From Chloroflexota bacterium (GTDB lineage: Bacteria > Chloroflexota > Anaerolineae > Caldilineales > Caldilineaceae): a stretch of 62,581 nt of DNA. Within the stretch, counting starts at the first letter, position 1. Each line of letters opens with the position of its first letter. The notes beneath the pieces are model-generated. The model did not search any database, was not told the origin of the DNA, and was given only the letters and a program-made list of their open reading frames with translations. This document shows, one piece after another, positions 1-7,991 of this stretch. Position numbers and translations under genes: made by a program. Location: NCBI GenBank assembly GCA_018969295.1, contig JAGWYN010000024.1, positions 1 to 62,581 on the forward strand. Direction: 5' to 3'.

Positions 1-144
1 AGTTGGTGTCTCAGTTGGTGTCTCAGTTGGTGTCTCAGTTGGTGTCTCAGTTGGTGTCTCAGTTGGTGTCTCAGTTGGTGTCTCAGTTGGTGTCTCAGTT
101 GGTGTCTCAGTTGGTGTCTCAGTTGGTGTCTCAGTTGGTGTCTC
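1..144. repeat. Twelve perfect tandem copies of a 12-bp unit
   Basis: The unit AGTTGGTGTCTC is repeated head to tail twelve times without a mismatch. On the minus strand it reads ETPT in the frame of the Thr/Pro protein, so copy-number change keeps the frame. The array may continue beyond the window edge. Confidence 0.97.
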
Positions 145-762
145 GGTCGCTGTGGCAGTCCAGGTCGGGACGGCTGTCCAGGTCGCTGTAGGCAGCAAAG
201 TCGCTGTGGCAGTCCAGGTCGGGACGGCTGTCCAGGTCGCCGTAGGCAGCAAAGTCGCTGTGGCAGTCCAGGTCGGGACGGCTGTCCAGGTCGCCGTAGG
301 CAGCAAAGTCGCTGTGGCAGTCCAGGTCGGGACGGCTGTCCAGGTCGCCGTAGGGATCTGGGTAGGGATCGGTGTCTCCGCAGCGGGTGGCAGGCTGGTA
401 GGTGTCTCCGGCGTTGAAGTCGGCAGCGGGGTTGCCGTGGCTGTCGGCGACGGTACAGCGGTCACGACGATCAAGATCGGCGTTGCAGGGAGGTTTGTTG
501 CAGTGGCCGTGTCGGTCAGTATGGCGGCGGGCAGGGCCTCTGCGGTCGCCGGTGAGGGCGTGAACGTTGAGATCAATGTCGCATCGACCTGCACAGTGGA
601 GGGCCCCATCGTCTGGACAGCAGCAGGTACAGTTGGCTCGACCAGCGGGAACAGAGTTGCCCCGATCACATAGCCAACCAACAGCAGGAGAAGTGCACCT
701 CCTCCGAAAACAAGAAGACGAGCCCAACGTCTTGAAGAGGGGCCGCTGTTGCGGATGCTCAT
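1..762 (-). CDS. Membrane-anchored Thr/Pro-rich repeat protein (C-terminus outside the window)
   Basis: An open frame runs from ATG 762 to the window edge (254 codons, no stop); the C-terminal part lies outside. The N-terminus has basic residues and then one hydrophobic segment (about residues 15-37, rich in Leu, Val and Gly), so it is probably a type II membrane anchor or uncleaved signal. The rest is low-complexity Thr/Pro/Ala: four 18-residue units of the type PTATWTAVPTWTATATLL, then twelve ETPT units. Such linkers in Chloroflexota secreted proteins usually join an anchor to an extracytoplasmic domain, which cannot be seen here. It lies 121 bp downstream of the MBL hydrolase gene on the same strand. 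The start is plausible but the upstream AAAGGA is rather distant. Confidence 0.7.
   Translation of the reverse strand, partial: MSIRNSGPSSRRWARLLVFGGGALLLLLVGYVIGATLFPLVEPTVPAAVQTMGPSTVQVDATLISTFTPSPATAEALPAAILTDTATATNLPATPILIVVTAVPSPTATATPLPTSTPETPTSLPPAAETPIPTQIPTATWTAVPTWTATATLLPTATWTAVPTWTATATLLPTATWTAVPTWTATATLLPTATWTAVPTWTATATETPTETPTETPTETPTETPTETPTETPTETPTETPTETPTETPTETPT
147..355. repeat. 54-bp tandem repeat, nearly four copies
   Basis: Units start at 147, 201, 255 and 309 and are almost identical; the last is incomplete. Each encodes 18 residues of the Thr/Pro protein on the minus strand (alternating Thr-Ala-Thr-Trp and Val-Pro-Thr-Trp blocks). The period is a multiple of three, so the frame is kept. 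Confidence 0.95.
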
Positions 763-883
763 GGAGTTGTCAATTCCTTTCCAGCCGTCGCCGTATCAGA
801 TTCTTGCACGGATTGTTTACACAACAACGAACCAGACCTTGCAGCAGTTCCCTGGCACGCTCTCCGGGTCGAGCCATCGCACT

Positions 884-1717
884 CTAGCGTTGAAGCAGCT
901 GAGCCAAGTGAGCGCGTTCCTGTCTGCGACCAGATTCCTCAGACGAGTCCCGCACAAGCTCGAAATGTTCGCCAGGCTGCAAAATCCGCACGTCGGTCTG
1001 GGGGGCCATGCGCAACATAAACTCGCGAAAGAGCAGGGGGGGGTCGATCAAAAATGTCCGCGTCAGCCTGTGGAGGGCCATCGGATAGAGGGTACCCCAA
1101 TGGATCGGCACTGCAACCTGCGGTTTAATCCGCTGGCAGGCCTGGGCAGCACCGTAGGGGTCCAGATGTCCTGGGCCGAGGGTCGGTCCCCACCCCCACA
1201 CAGGCAACAGGCCGACATCTACCTGGCCTTCCAACTGGTGCATAGCAGGAAACAGATCGGTGTCTCCAGCAAAGTAGGTGCGTTGCTGGCCACTGCCAAC
1301 GACAAAGCCCAGACATTCCGCAGTCGGCCCCAAAGGGCCGCGTGTTCCATTGTGGTTGGCTGTAACAGCACTCACTGGCACCCCGCCCACCACAGTGCGT
1401 TCCCCGGCTCGCAGCTCTTCCACGTTGGTAAATCCGTGCTGGCGCAGCAGCGTGCCAGCACCCAGAGGCACCAACAGCCGGGTCGCCAGCCCCACCTGGC
1501 GCAGCGAGGGCAGATCCAGATGGTCGTAGTGCAGGTGGGAAATCAGCACCGCATCGATCTGTTCTTGCCAGGCTGTCAGCAGCGGGGAGCGGCGCCGGCG
1601 CAGATGGACGATGCGATAACGCAGCACAGGGTCCGTCAAAATACGCGCGCCACCTACCTCGATCAACACCGTGGCGTGGCCGACATAGGTGATTCGAAAC
1701 AGACTCCGGTTGCGCAT
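884..1717 (-). CDS. MBL-fold metal-dependent hydrolase (UlaG/NAPE-PLD-like)
   Basis: A 277-residue metallo-beta-lactamase-fold protein. The HxHxDH signature is at residues 61-66 (HLHYDH), with further ligands in GDTDLF (Asp 152) and HWGT (His 206). It lacks the RNase Z or glyoxalase II extensions and is closest in pattern to the UlaG/NAPE-PLD-like hydrolases; the substrate cannot be told. The frame extends upstream to 1828, but that would overlap the mevalonate kinase gene by 92 bp. ATG 1717 follows the kinase stop by 19 bp and begins just before the family's first strand (ITYVGHATVLIE), so it is preferred. Probably cotranscribed with the upstream kinase. Confidence 0.85.
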   Translation of the reverse strand: MRNRSLFRITYVGHATVLIEVGGARILTDPVLRYRIVHLRRRRSPLLTAWQEQIDAVLISHLHYDHLDLPSLRQVGLATRLLVPLGAGTLLRQHGFTNVEELRAGERTVVGGVPVSAVTANHNGTRGPLGPTAECLGFVVGSGQQRTYFAGDTDLFPAMHQLEGQVDVGLLPVWGWGPTLGPGHLDPYGAAQACQRIKPQVAVPIHWGTLYPMALHRLTRTFLIDPPLLFREFMLRMAPQTDVRILQPGEHFELVRDSSEESGRRQERAHLAQLLQR

Positions 1718-1736
1718 TGCTTTTGTGGAAGCCAGT

Positions 1737-2660
1737 CTACTCGATTCGGGTGACAAGCACGCGAGCAGCTCCAGCCGCAGTGAAGGCAGCGCGCACACGA
1801 TCGACCGCCGCAGCGTCGACCAGCGCAATCACGTTGCCACCACGGCCGCCGCCGCTCAGTTTAGCACCCAGTGCTCCGGCATCTCGGGCGACCTCAATCA
1901 ACCGACGCAGCAGGACACTGCTGACGGCCAGTTCCTCCAACCACCCCTGGTTGGCGTCCAACAAAGCGCCCAGCCCCGGCAGATCTCCCCGCTCCATGGC
2001 CAGACGGGCCTGCACCACAATCTCCCCGATCGCATCAAAGATCGCCTCGTAGCGGGCTGGGTCCCGCAGCCAGGCCGTGCGGACATCGCCGACAGTCTCT
2101 TTGGTCGGACTGCGGACGCCGCTGTCGGCGATGACGATGGTCAGCGCGCAGCCCGGATGAAACGGTTGGAGTGCAGCACCTTTGAGAAACCAGATCGGCT
2201 GCCCGTAGGCCACCACAGTGTTGTCGATCCCGCTCGGTGTGCCATGATAGAAACGCTCGCTCTCATAGACCAACGTGCTGAGCGTGGCCGGGTCGACCTC
2301 GCACCCGGCCTGGCGAAAAATCGCCCGCACCAGCGCAGTGCTCAGCGCCGCACCGCTGCCCAACCCGCTGGCCATTGGAATGTCGCTGCGCAGGTCGATC
2401 TGCCAGTCTGGCCGATCCAAACCCAGCTGCGCCAGGGCCAGTCTCGCCACGAGGAGCAGCGGTTCTTCGACCGAGCCTTCGCCCAGGCGCAACTGCTGGC
2501 CAGTGTCGTGTGCATACAGGGTACAGCCAGCTCCTGGCGCAGCGGCCCGGATTGTGGCCGTAGCCACACACTGCCAGACAGGTGCCGCAATGGCAGGGCG
2601 GCCGTAGACCACTGCATGCTCGCCCACCAGAATGATCTTGCCCGGTGCGGTGGCCGTCAC
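1737..2660 (-). CDS. mvk: Mevalonate kinase (GHMP family)
   Basis: Phosphorylates mevalonate to 5-phosphomevalonate in isoprenoid synthesis. The 307 residues show the three GHMP motifs: an N-terminal APGKIILVGEH block (residues 5-15), the phosphate-binding loop PMASGLGSGAALST (95-108) and a C-terminal KLSGGGRGGN block. SGIDNTVV (143-150) carries the expected catalytic Asp 146. Length is normal for the family. The start overlaps the GDPD stop by 4 bp (ATGA), indicating translational coupling. Most bacteria use the MEP route; a mevalonate route is known in several Chloroflexota. Other mevalonate genes are not in this window. Another GHMP kinase is possible but fits less well. Confidence 0.87.
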   Translation of the reverse strand: MTATAPGKIILVGEHAVVYGRPAIAAPVWQCVATATIRAAAPGAGCTLYAHDTGQQLRLGEGSVEEPLLLVARLALAQLGLDRPDWQIDLRSDIPMASGLGSGAALSTALVRAIFRQAGCEVDPATLSTLVYESERFYHGTPSGIDNTVVAYGQPIWFLKGAALQPFHPGCALTIVIADSGVRSPTKETVGDVRTAWLRDPARYEAIFDAIGEIVVQARLAMERGDLPGLGALLDANQGWLEELAVSSVLLRRLIEVARDAGALGAKLSGGGRGGNVIALVDAAAVDRVRAAFTAAGAARVLVTRIE

Positions 2661-3394
2661 GGCAATGTCCCCTCCATGCCAGCCAAAATCAGATCGGGCA
2701 CGTCCGTCATGAGGATGTCGACCCCGAGCGCAGCCAGCCGACGGGCTTCTTCCACAGTGTTGACGGTCCAGGTATTGACCTCAGCCGGCAAACCACGTGC
2801 CCACTCCATAAAGCTGGCATCGACCAACGAACAGTGTGGGTGCTGAGCTTCGGGCACGAGCGGCGCTCCAGCCCACACCCGTCGCAAAAACAGCGGCATC
2901 GATTCGTCGTAAAGCATCCCCAACCGGATACGCGGGTCCAGATGGCGCAGTTTGATCAAGGTGATCGGGTTGAAGCTGGAGACCAGAACCTGGTCGTACA
3001 GGTTGCGCTGGCGGATCAGAGCGGCCACAGCCGCTGAGGCATCCTCGGCATAAGGGTGGACACTCTTGATCTCCAGGTTGAGCAGGCAGCGGTCGCCCAC
3101 CAGCTCCAGCACTTCCTCCAACAGCGGGATTTGCACGCCAGCAAAAGCTGGGCTGAAATGGCTGCCCGCATCCAGTCGGCGCAGTTCAGCCGCACTCAGC
3201 GCTTCGACAGCACCCTGGCCGTCGGTGGTCTTCTCGACCGTAAAATCGTGGATCACCACCAGCTGGCCGTCAGCGCTGCGATGCACATCCAACTCGATGC
3301 CCGCTACCCCCATGTCCAGGGCAACAGCAAAGGCTGGCAGGGTATTTTCGGGGGCAGCACACCGCGCGCCGCGATGCGCAAAAATTGCTGTCAT
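2657..3394 (-). CDS. Glycerophosphodiester phosphodiesterase
   Basis: Hydrolyses glycerophosphodiesters to sn-glycerol 3-phosphate and an alcohol. The 245-residue protein begins with the family hallmark AHRG (residues 6-9), followed by PENT (16-19), the metal-binding pair in GIELDVH and a VIHD motif near residue 50. There is no signal peptide, so it should be cytoplasmic and of the short UgpQ type. ATG 3394 has AAAGGA five bases upstream. Overlaps the mevalonate kinase gene by 4 bp and lies 16 bp after the Mrr-like gene. Confidence 0.9.
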   Translation of the reverse strand: MTAIFAHRGARCAAPENTLPAFAVALDMGVAGIELDVHRSADGQLVVIHDFTVEKTTDGQGAVEALSAAELRRLDAGSHFSPAFAGVQIPLLEEVLELVGDRCLLNLEIKSVHPYAEDASAAVAALIRQRNLYDQVLVSSFNPITLIKLRHLDPRIRLGMLYDESMPLFLRRVWAGAPLVPEAQHPHCSLVDASFMEWARGLPAEVNTWTVNTVEEARRLAALGVDILMTDVPDLILAGMEGTLP

Positions 3395-3410
3395 AGAAAT
3401 CCTTTCTGTT

Positions 3411-4013
3411 CTATTTGCTGAGCCCTTCCAACTCTTTGCCGTCGATCAGCTCGATCGGCTTGCCCTGCGCCCATTTGCGCGCATCTTTGCTGATCGCCCC
3501 ACTCGTGACCAGATAGGCAAACGTTGCCTGTTCATGGATCATCGTGCCGTACAGCTCGCGCACGACACCAGCACCGACCGTGTTGCTGTACCGTTTGCAC
3601 TGTGCGATCGCCTTCTGACCCAGCCGATCGGTGATCAAGACATCGATGCCGCCGTCTTTGGTGTCGCGCGTGTTGTGAACCCGGTAGCCACGCTGCGCAA
3701 ACAGCCGGTCGGCGACGTACGCCTCAAAATCACTGGGCGACAACTCGGCAATTTGTTCCTGCCGAAGCGCCTTCCAACGCCGACGTGTCTGGGGGCGACT
3801 TGCAAAAGCTGCTCTCCAGCACACCAGAGCCACTCCCCCCAGCACGATGCTGGCACCAAAGAGCACCGAGTGCAACATCCCCCAGCCAGCGATCCCTTGC
3901 CGCCAAAGCAGCCAGCCCACCCCACCATACAACCCCCCCCATCCAAGCGTCGTCAGCCAGAGGAGGGCAAGAAAACGATGGCGGCGTGAGCGGGCAGATG
4001 TTTTTTCGAGCAT
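3411..4013 (-). CDS. Membrane-anchored Mrr-like restriction endonuclease domain protein
   Basis: A 200-residue protein with a basic N-terminus, two hydrophobic segments (roughly residues 14-35 and 42-65) and a C-terminal PD-(D/E)xK domain of the Mrr/RecB type. The catalytic pattern is visible as DGGIDVLI followed by AQCKRY. This two-TM plus Mrr layout is widespread in bacteria; some relatives are annotated as restriction endonucleases, but a role in cleaving modified DNA is unproven for the short membrane forms. It follows the DUF59 gene by 4 bp, so it belongs to this operon although its neighbours are metabolic. Confidence 0.8.
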   Translation of the reverse strand: MLEKTSARSRRHRFLALLWLTTLGWGGLYGGVGWLLWRQGIAGWGMLHSVLFGASIVLGGVALVCWRAAFASRPQTRRRWKALRQEQIAELSPSDFEAYVADRLFAQRGYRVHNTRDTKDGGIDVLITDRLGQKAIAQCKRYSNTVGAGVVRELYGTMIHEQATFAYLVTSGAISKDARKWAQGKPIELIDGKELEGLSK

Positions 4014-4017
4014 AGCT

Positions 4018-4437
4018 TCAGCGGAAGATCCACCCCAACAGCCCGCGTTTCTTTTTGACAGGGGGTGCGGGTGGCTCGACCTCCCGAGCAGGTTCTAGCT
4101 CCTCCGCAGAGGGCAGGATGCCAAGCACCCGCTTCAGATCGTCGGTCATGGCATCTGGGGTCCAGGCCGGCGTCCAGACAATGGCCACCTGTACGCTGCT
4201 GGCACCGGCCGCCTTGAGCTCGTTCTCAACATTTTCGACGATCTGAGGCCCCAACGGGCAGTGCGGAGTGGTCAACGTCATCGTGACAGTCACCGCCTGA
4301 TCTGCGCCGACCTCGACCGCATAGACCAGACCCAGATCCACGATGTTCTGGTAGATCTCTGGGTCGATCACATTGCGCAGGCGCGCCCAACACTGTTCGA
4401 CAGCCAGCGGCGTGGAATTTTGTTGCATCGTCGTCAT
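4018..4437 (-). CDS. DUF59/MIP18 family Fe-S cluster assembly factor
   Basis: A 139-residue protein whose first ~100 residues are a DUF59 (MIP18/PaaD/SufT-like) domain. DPEIYQNIVDLGLVY and the conserved Cys context TTPHCPLG are clear. In other systems such proteins help mature Fe-S proteins. After the domain comes an acidic, proline-rich linker and a short basic-aromatic tail (KKKRGLLGWIFR) that could be amphipathic; this tail is unusual. A second in-frame ATG lies at 4428. Its start overlaps the epimerase stop by 4 bp. Confidence 0.85.
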   Translation of the reverse strand: MTTMQQNSTPLAVEQCWARLRNVIDPEIYQNIVDLGLVYAVEVGADQAVTVTMTLTTPHCPLGPQIVENVENELKAAGASSVQVAIVWTPAWTPDAMTDDLKRVLGILPSAEELEPAREVEPPAPPVKKKRGLLGWIFR

Positions 4438-4838
4438 CGGTGTGCCTTTTGCAGCAGCTCGATCAGTACCCCCTGGGTCGCTTTGGGATGGACAAAAGCG
4501 ACCAGGCCATGCACCCCCTGCCGCGGCTGTTCGTCGATCAGCCGAACCCCGGCTGCGCGCAGCGCCGCCAGCGCCGCCACGAGATCCTCTACCTCATAAC
4601 AGAGATGGTGGGTACCTTCCCCGCGGCTGGCCAGAAAACGCGCCGTGCCGCTCTCGCCGTCGGTCGGGGAGATCAGTTCCACAGTGCTGTTGCCCCCGTC
4701 AAGAAAAGCAGCCACCACCTTCTGCTCGGCGATCTCCACCCGCTCCAACAGCGTGAACCCCAACAGACCACAATAGGTCTGCAAACTCTGCTCCAGGTCG
4801 TGGACAACAATGCCCACATGATCCAATCGTTTCCACAT
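4434..4838 (-). CDS. Methylmalonyl-CoA epimerase-like glyoxalase/VOC protein
   Basis: A 134-residue single VOC unit beginning RLDHVGIVVHDLEQS, as in methylmalonyl-CoA epimerases. It has the expected metal ligands: an N-terminal His in DHVG, a central His in THHLCYEV and a C-terminal Glu in GVLIELLQ. The epimerase interconverts (R)- and (S)-methylmalonyl-CoA in propionate metabolism; no mutase gene is in this window, so the assignment rests on pattern. The frame is open to 4898, but ATG 4838 has a strong AAGGAGGAG about eight bases upstream and gives the usual N-terminus. Overlaps the DUF59 gene by 4 bp. Confidence 0.83.
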   Translation of the reverse strand: MWKRLDHVGIVVHDLEQSLQTYCGLLGFTLLERVEIAEQKVVAAFLDGGNSTVELISPTDGESGTARFLASRGEGTHHLCYEVEDLVAALAALRAAGVRLIDEQPRQGVHGLVAFVHPKATQGVLIELLQKAHR

Positions 4839-4920
4839 CGCGCACTCCTCCTTGGTTGTACTCCACAGCGACACTCGGCAGCCGAGCGCCGCTGCCATTC
4901 TTCTGGCGGGGGTTTTCGTT

Positions 4921-5637
4921 TCAGCCCGACACCGTCAGATGGCAGATCCCGCTGCTGCCGGCGACGATCAGATCAGCGGCCAGGCCCAAAAAAAGACCGT
5001 GCTCAACAATACCGGCCCGGGCCCCCAACTGTTGGGCCAGCCCGGCTGGGTCGGCGATCGGGCCAAAACGGCAGTCAACAATCCAGTTGTGGTTGTCCGT
5101 CACAAACAGGCTGCCGTCTGGCTGTCGGCGCAGCCGCACCGCAGCCCCCAGTTCGGCAAGAAAACGCAGCTGGGCGCTGCTGCCAAACTGCATCACCTCG
5201 ACCGGCAACGCCCAGGTCGTCCCCAGCTGGGAGACCCGTTTCCGCTCGTCGACCACAAGCACCAGACGGCGGCTGGCCTGTGCCACAATCTTCTCACGCA
5301 GCAGTGCACCTCCCCCCCCCTTGATCGCATTGAAGCCTGGGTCAACCTCGTCAGCGCCGTCGATCGTGATGTCGACTGCACGCGGCAGATCGTCGTCGAG
5401 CAGGGGAATCCCGAGCTCACGCGCGGCATGCAGGGTCGCAAGCGACGTCGCAACGCCGACGATCCCCGACAGCTCCCCGGTGTGCAGGCGGGCAGCGATG
5501 CGGCGCACAGCATGAATTGCGGTGCTGCCGGTGCCCAACCCAACCACCATCCCGGCTTCGACCAGGTTGGCCGCATATTCGCCGGCTGCCTTTTTGAAGC
5601 GAGCCGCCGGATCTTCCGTCACAGGGGCAGTTGCCAT
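4921..5637 (-). CDS. rpiA: Ribose-5-phosphate isomerase A
   Basis: Interconverts ribose 5-phosphate and ribulose 5-phosphate in the pentose phosphate pathway. The 238-residue chain has the RpiA signatures: GMVVGLGTGSTA near the N-terminus, DGADEVDP, and a KGGGGALLREKIVA block containing the catalytic Lys/Glu region. ATG 5637 has AGAAAGGA about nine bases upstream; the longer frame to 5679 would run into glk. It follows glk by 13 bp, pairing two sugar-phosphate enzymes at the head of the operon. Confidence 0.95.
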   Translation of the reverse strand: MATAPVTEDPAARFKKAAGEYAANLVEAGMVVGLGTGSTAIHAVRRIAARLHTGELSGIVGVATSLATLHAARELGIPLLDDDLPRAVDITIDGADEVDPGFNAIKGGGGALLREKIVAQASRRLVLVVDERKRVSQLGTTWALPVEVMQFGSSAQLRFLAELGAAVRLRRQPDGSLFVTDNHNWIVDCRFGPIADPAGLAQQLGARAGIVEHGLFLGLAADLIVAGSSGICHLTVSG

Positions 5638-5650
5638 GAAGCGATCCTTT

Positions 5651-6643
5651 CTATACCGAGCCCATCTGCTCCAACCCATAGCGTGCAGCGCCGAGCAGAG
5701 CTGCCTGGGTCAGGATCACATGCACTGGAATTTTTTGCATCAATTCAGAAAAACGGCCTTTGGCCGCAAACGCAGCCAGAAAACGGCCTGAAGTGAGCAA
5801 AGGCAGCAAGCGCGGGGGCAGACCGCCGCCCAGATAGACACCGCCAGTCGCCAGAACTTTGAGTGCCAGGTTGCTCGCCTCGGCGCCCAGCACATCGACA
5901 AAGAGCTCCAAGGTGGCTCGGCAGAGCGGGTCGGGTCGCAGGGGATCCAGCGCAGCCTGGACAATCCAGGGGGTGCGGTCGCCGGCCCCTGCCAGCTGCT
6001 CCTCCAACGCCGACGAAGGAAGATGGCGCCCGCTCTCTCGCAAAAAATCATACAGATTGGGGATGCCGATGCCCGAGCAGACCCGCTCGTAGCTGACAGT
6101 GCCAAATCGGTCAGATAAAAAGTTCAACAGCTCAACCTGGAGCGCATCGCGCGGGCCAAAATCGGTGTGCCCCCCCTCAGACGCATACGCCCTGTACGCG
6201 CCGCCAGCCCAGACCAAAAACGCCTCGCCCAACCCAGTGCCCGGGGCCACGACCGCGATGGCACCACACTCGGCCGCCTCGCCACGGTGGAGCGTCTCCA
6301 GGTCCGACGGAGCCAGCTGCGGCACAGCGTAGGCCGTGGCCTGCAGATCGTTGAGCAACCAGACCTGCCGGAGCCGCAGTTCGTCTGCCAGGGCCGCTGC
6401 ATCGACTTCCCACCCCAGATTGGTCAGCTGGGCTCGGTTGGCCACCACCGGACCCGCCACATCAAAACAGGCATGCTCGATCGGCAACTGGGTCTGGGCG
6501 CTGAAGGCACGCACCATGCTGGCCAGGTCTGGATAGGCTGTGCTGGAAAATACAGCTTCTGCAACCGGCCGCCGCGGCCCGGCAGCCAGCGAAAACAGAG
6601 CCAGATGGCTCTTGGTTCCCCCAATATCACCGGCTAACAACAT
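5651..6643 (-). CDS. glk: Glucokinase (Glk family, not ROK)
   Basis: Phosphorylates glucose to glucose 6-phosphate. The 330 residues open with LAGDIGGTKSHLALF (ATP/phosphate motif) and contain APGTGLGEAF, the sugar-binding EGGHTDF and the CSGIGIPNLYDFL block typical of the proteobacterial/cyanobacterial Glk family. A longer open frame to 7018 is an overrun through the divergent promoter region; ATG 6643 begins right at the family start and has AGTGAGG seven bases upstream. First gene of the minus-strand operon that runs to the window start. Confidence 0.93.
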   Translation of the reverse strand: MLLAGDIGGTKSHLALFSLAAGPRRPVAEAVFSSTAYPDLASMVRAFSAQTQLPIEHACFDVAGPVVANRAQLTNLGWEVDAAALADELRLRQVWLLNDLQATAYAVPQLAPSDLETLHRGEAAECGAIAVVAPGTGLGEAFLVWAGGAYRAYASEGGHTDFGPRDALQVELLNFLSDRFGTVSYERVCSGIGIPNLYDFLRESGRHLPSSALEEQLAGAGDRTPWIVQAALDPLRPDPLCRATLELFVDVLGAEASNLALKVLATGGVYLGGGLPPRLLPLLTSGRFLAAFAAKGRFSELMQKIPVHVILTQAALLGAARYGLEQMGSV

Positions 6644-6951
6644 CGCTCGCCTCACTTTCCTGACAACAGCTTCTCTGCCCCACAGCGGACAACAGGGTTG
6701 GTGCGTGTGGGCCCATCTTCTTCCATTGTATAAAGAAAGGCGCGAACACTCAACATCTGCCCAGGCTGTGCAGCATTGCCCCCCTTTCGAGCAGGTTGTC
6801 CAACCCAGATGGCGGCAAGTTTGTGCAATTTGTCCTGTTGACAAAAGCTCGATTCTCCCCGAAAATGACAAAAAAGAAGTCAAAATATTTTTTGGCGTAT
6901 TAATCGATATCTCAAAACAGCAACCCTGCACCCAAAAGAAAGAGTTCGGCC
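6644..6951. other. Divergent intergenic region between glk and the ABC locus
   Basis: 308 bp with no convincing gene. It must hold the glk promoter (minus) and the promoter of the transporter locus (plus). A good plus-strand sigma70-like promoter is listed separately. On the minus strand only a weak TTGAGT-15-TATACA pair near 6727-6753 is seen. Confidence 0.7.
6838..6866 (+). promoter_or_regulatory. Candidate sigma70 promoter for the ABC locus
   Basis: A perfect -35 TTGACA at 6838-6843 is followed after 17 bp by GAAAAT (four of six matches to TATAAT) at 6861-6866. Transcription would start near 6873, leaving a leader of about 80 nt before the first gene. Confidence 0.5.
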
Positions 6952-7869
6952 ATGTTTTCACTGACAATCCAGCTGGATTGGCTGCCCAATGCCCAGTTTG
7001 CCGGTATTTTATGGGCACAGAGCGCAGGATGGTATCGCCGGGCTGGGATCGACCTGCAGATTGCCGGCTGGGAAGCCTGTACCAACCAGATGGATGCGCT
7101 CCACAGCAAAGAGGCGCTGGTAGTCAGCACGGAGGACAATCTGCTGATCCGGGCGCGCGGCAGCGGCGCAGCGGTGCGGGCGATCGGAACGATGATGCAA
7201 TTTTCAGGGATCGGCTGGATGTCGCTGGCGCAGGCAGGGATCCGCTCGATCGCCGACCTGCGCGGACGCAGGCTGGGGATCCACCGCGACGGCGAAGCGG
7301 CCATCGAGCTGGCGCTGGCCAGTGCAGCCATGACCCGCTCAGACCTGGAAGTCGTCGAAGTGGGCTACGACTACGCTGACCTGCTGACCAGCGGTGCCTT
7401 TGATGCCATGCAGTGCCTCTTGATGGTCGAACCCCTCGAACTGGAAGCGGCAGGCCACGCGGTCAGCACCATCCGCGGCTACGATCTGGGCTACAACGTC
7501 TATTCGCAGGTGATTGCAACCACCGACTGGCTGATCGAGCAGGAAGAGGCGATGCTCGAAGCCTTTCTGGATGTGACCTTTGCCGGATGGCGCGCCGCCT
7601 TTGCAGACCCTGCGCGCAGCGCCGGGCTGATCGCTGCCGAGTACCTGCCCGGGGCCTCCTCTCTCCTGCAGGAGCGCATGCTGGTGGCGATGCAACCCAT
7701 TTTTGCCGGTGCTGTCGGGATGGAACGGCTCGGCTGGATGGAGCGCGCACGCTGGGAAGGCAGCATCGGCTATCTGCAGCGGTATGGGCTGCTCGACCGT
7801 GCGCTGGCCCCCGAAGAGGTGATGACCAATCACCTGATGGAACGCCTCTATGGCGTGACCGGCAATTGA
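6952..7869 (+). CDS. NMT1/THI5-like substrate-binding protein without a signal peptide
   Basis: A 305-residue type II periplasmic-binding-protein fold of the NMT1/THI5/SsuA group: LTIQLDWLPNAQFAG at the N-terminus (residues 4-18), a hinge block around GRRLGIHRDGEAA and a C-terminal helical lobe. The chain starts directly with the first beta strand, so there is no signal peptide or lipobox. Family members either bind pyrimidine precursors or sulfonates for ABC uptake or, in yeast, make HMP-P; the CCCFC motif of the yeast enzyme is absent. The permeases in this locus are of the polar amino-acid type, not the SsuC/ThiX type, so the partner is unclear. Confidence 0.75.
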   Translation: MFSLTIQLDWLPNAQFAGILWAQSAGWYRRAGIDLQIAGWEACTNQMDALHSKEALVVSTEDNLLIRARGSGAAVRAIGTMMQFSGIGWMSLAQAGIRSIADLRGRRLGIHRDGEAAIELALASAAMTRSDLEVVEVGYDYADLLTSGAFDAMQCLLMVEPLELEAAGHAVSTIRGYDLGYNVYSQVIATTDWLIEQEEAMLEAFLDVTFAGWRAAFADPARSAGLIAAEYLPGASSLLQERMLVAMQPIFAGAVGMERLGWMERARWEGSIGYLQRYGLLDRALAPEEVMTNHLMERLYGVTGN

Positions 7870-7991
7870 CCCCTCGCTGGCGAGGGTTGAACGCGACCGC
7901 CGTTTGGCCAGCCAGCGGCGCCGCCTCCGCCCTCTTCACCAGAGCTGCACCATTTGAACGCCGTTTGCTTTTTCGACCACAAGGAGCTACG

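Noticed and set aside
1..355. CRISPR-like array
   Set aside because: Units are contiguous with no spacers and encode a Thr/Pro repeat in frame on the minus strand.
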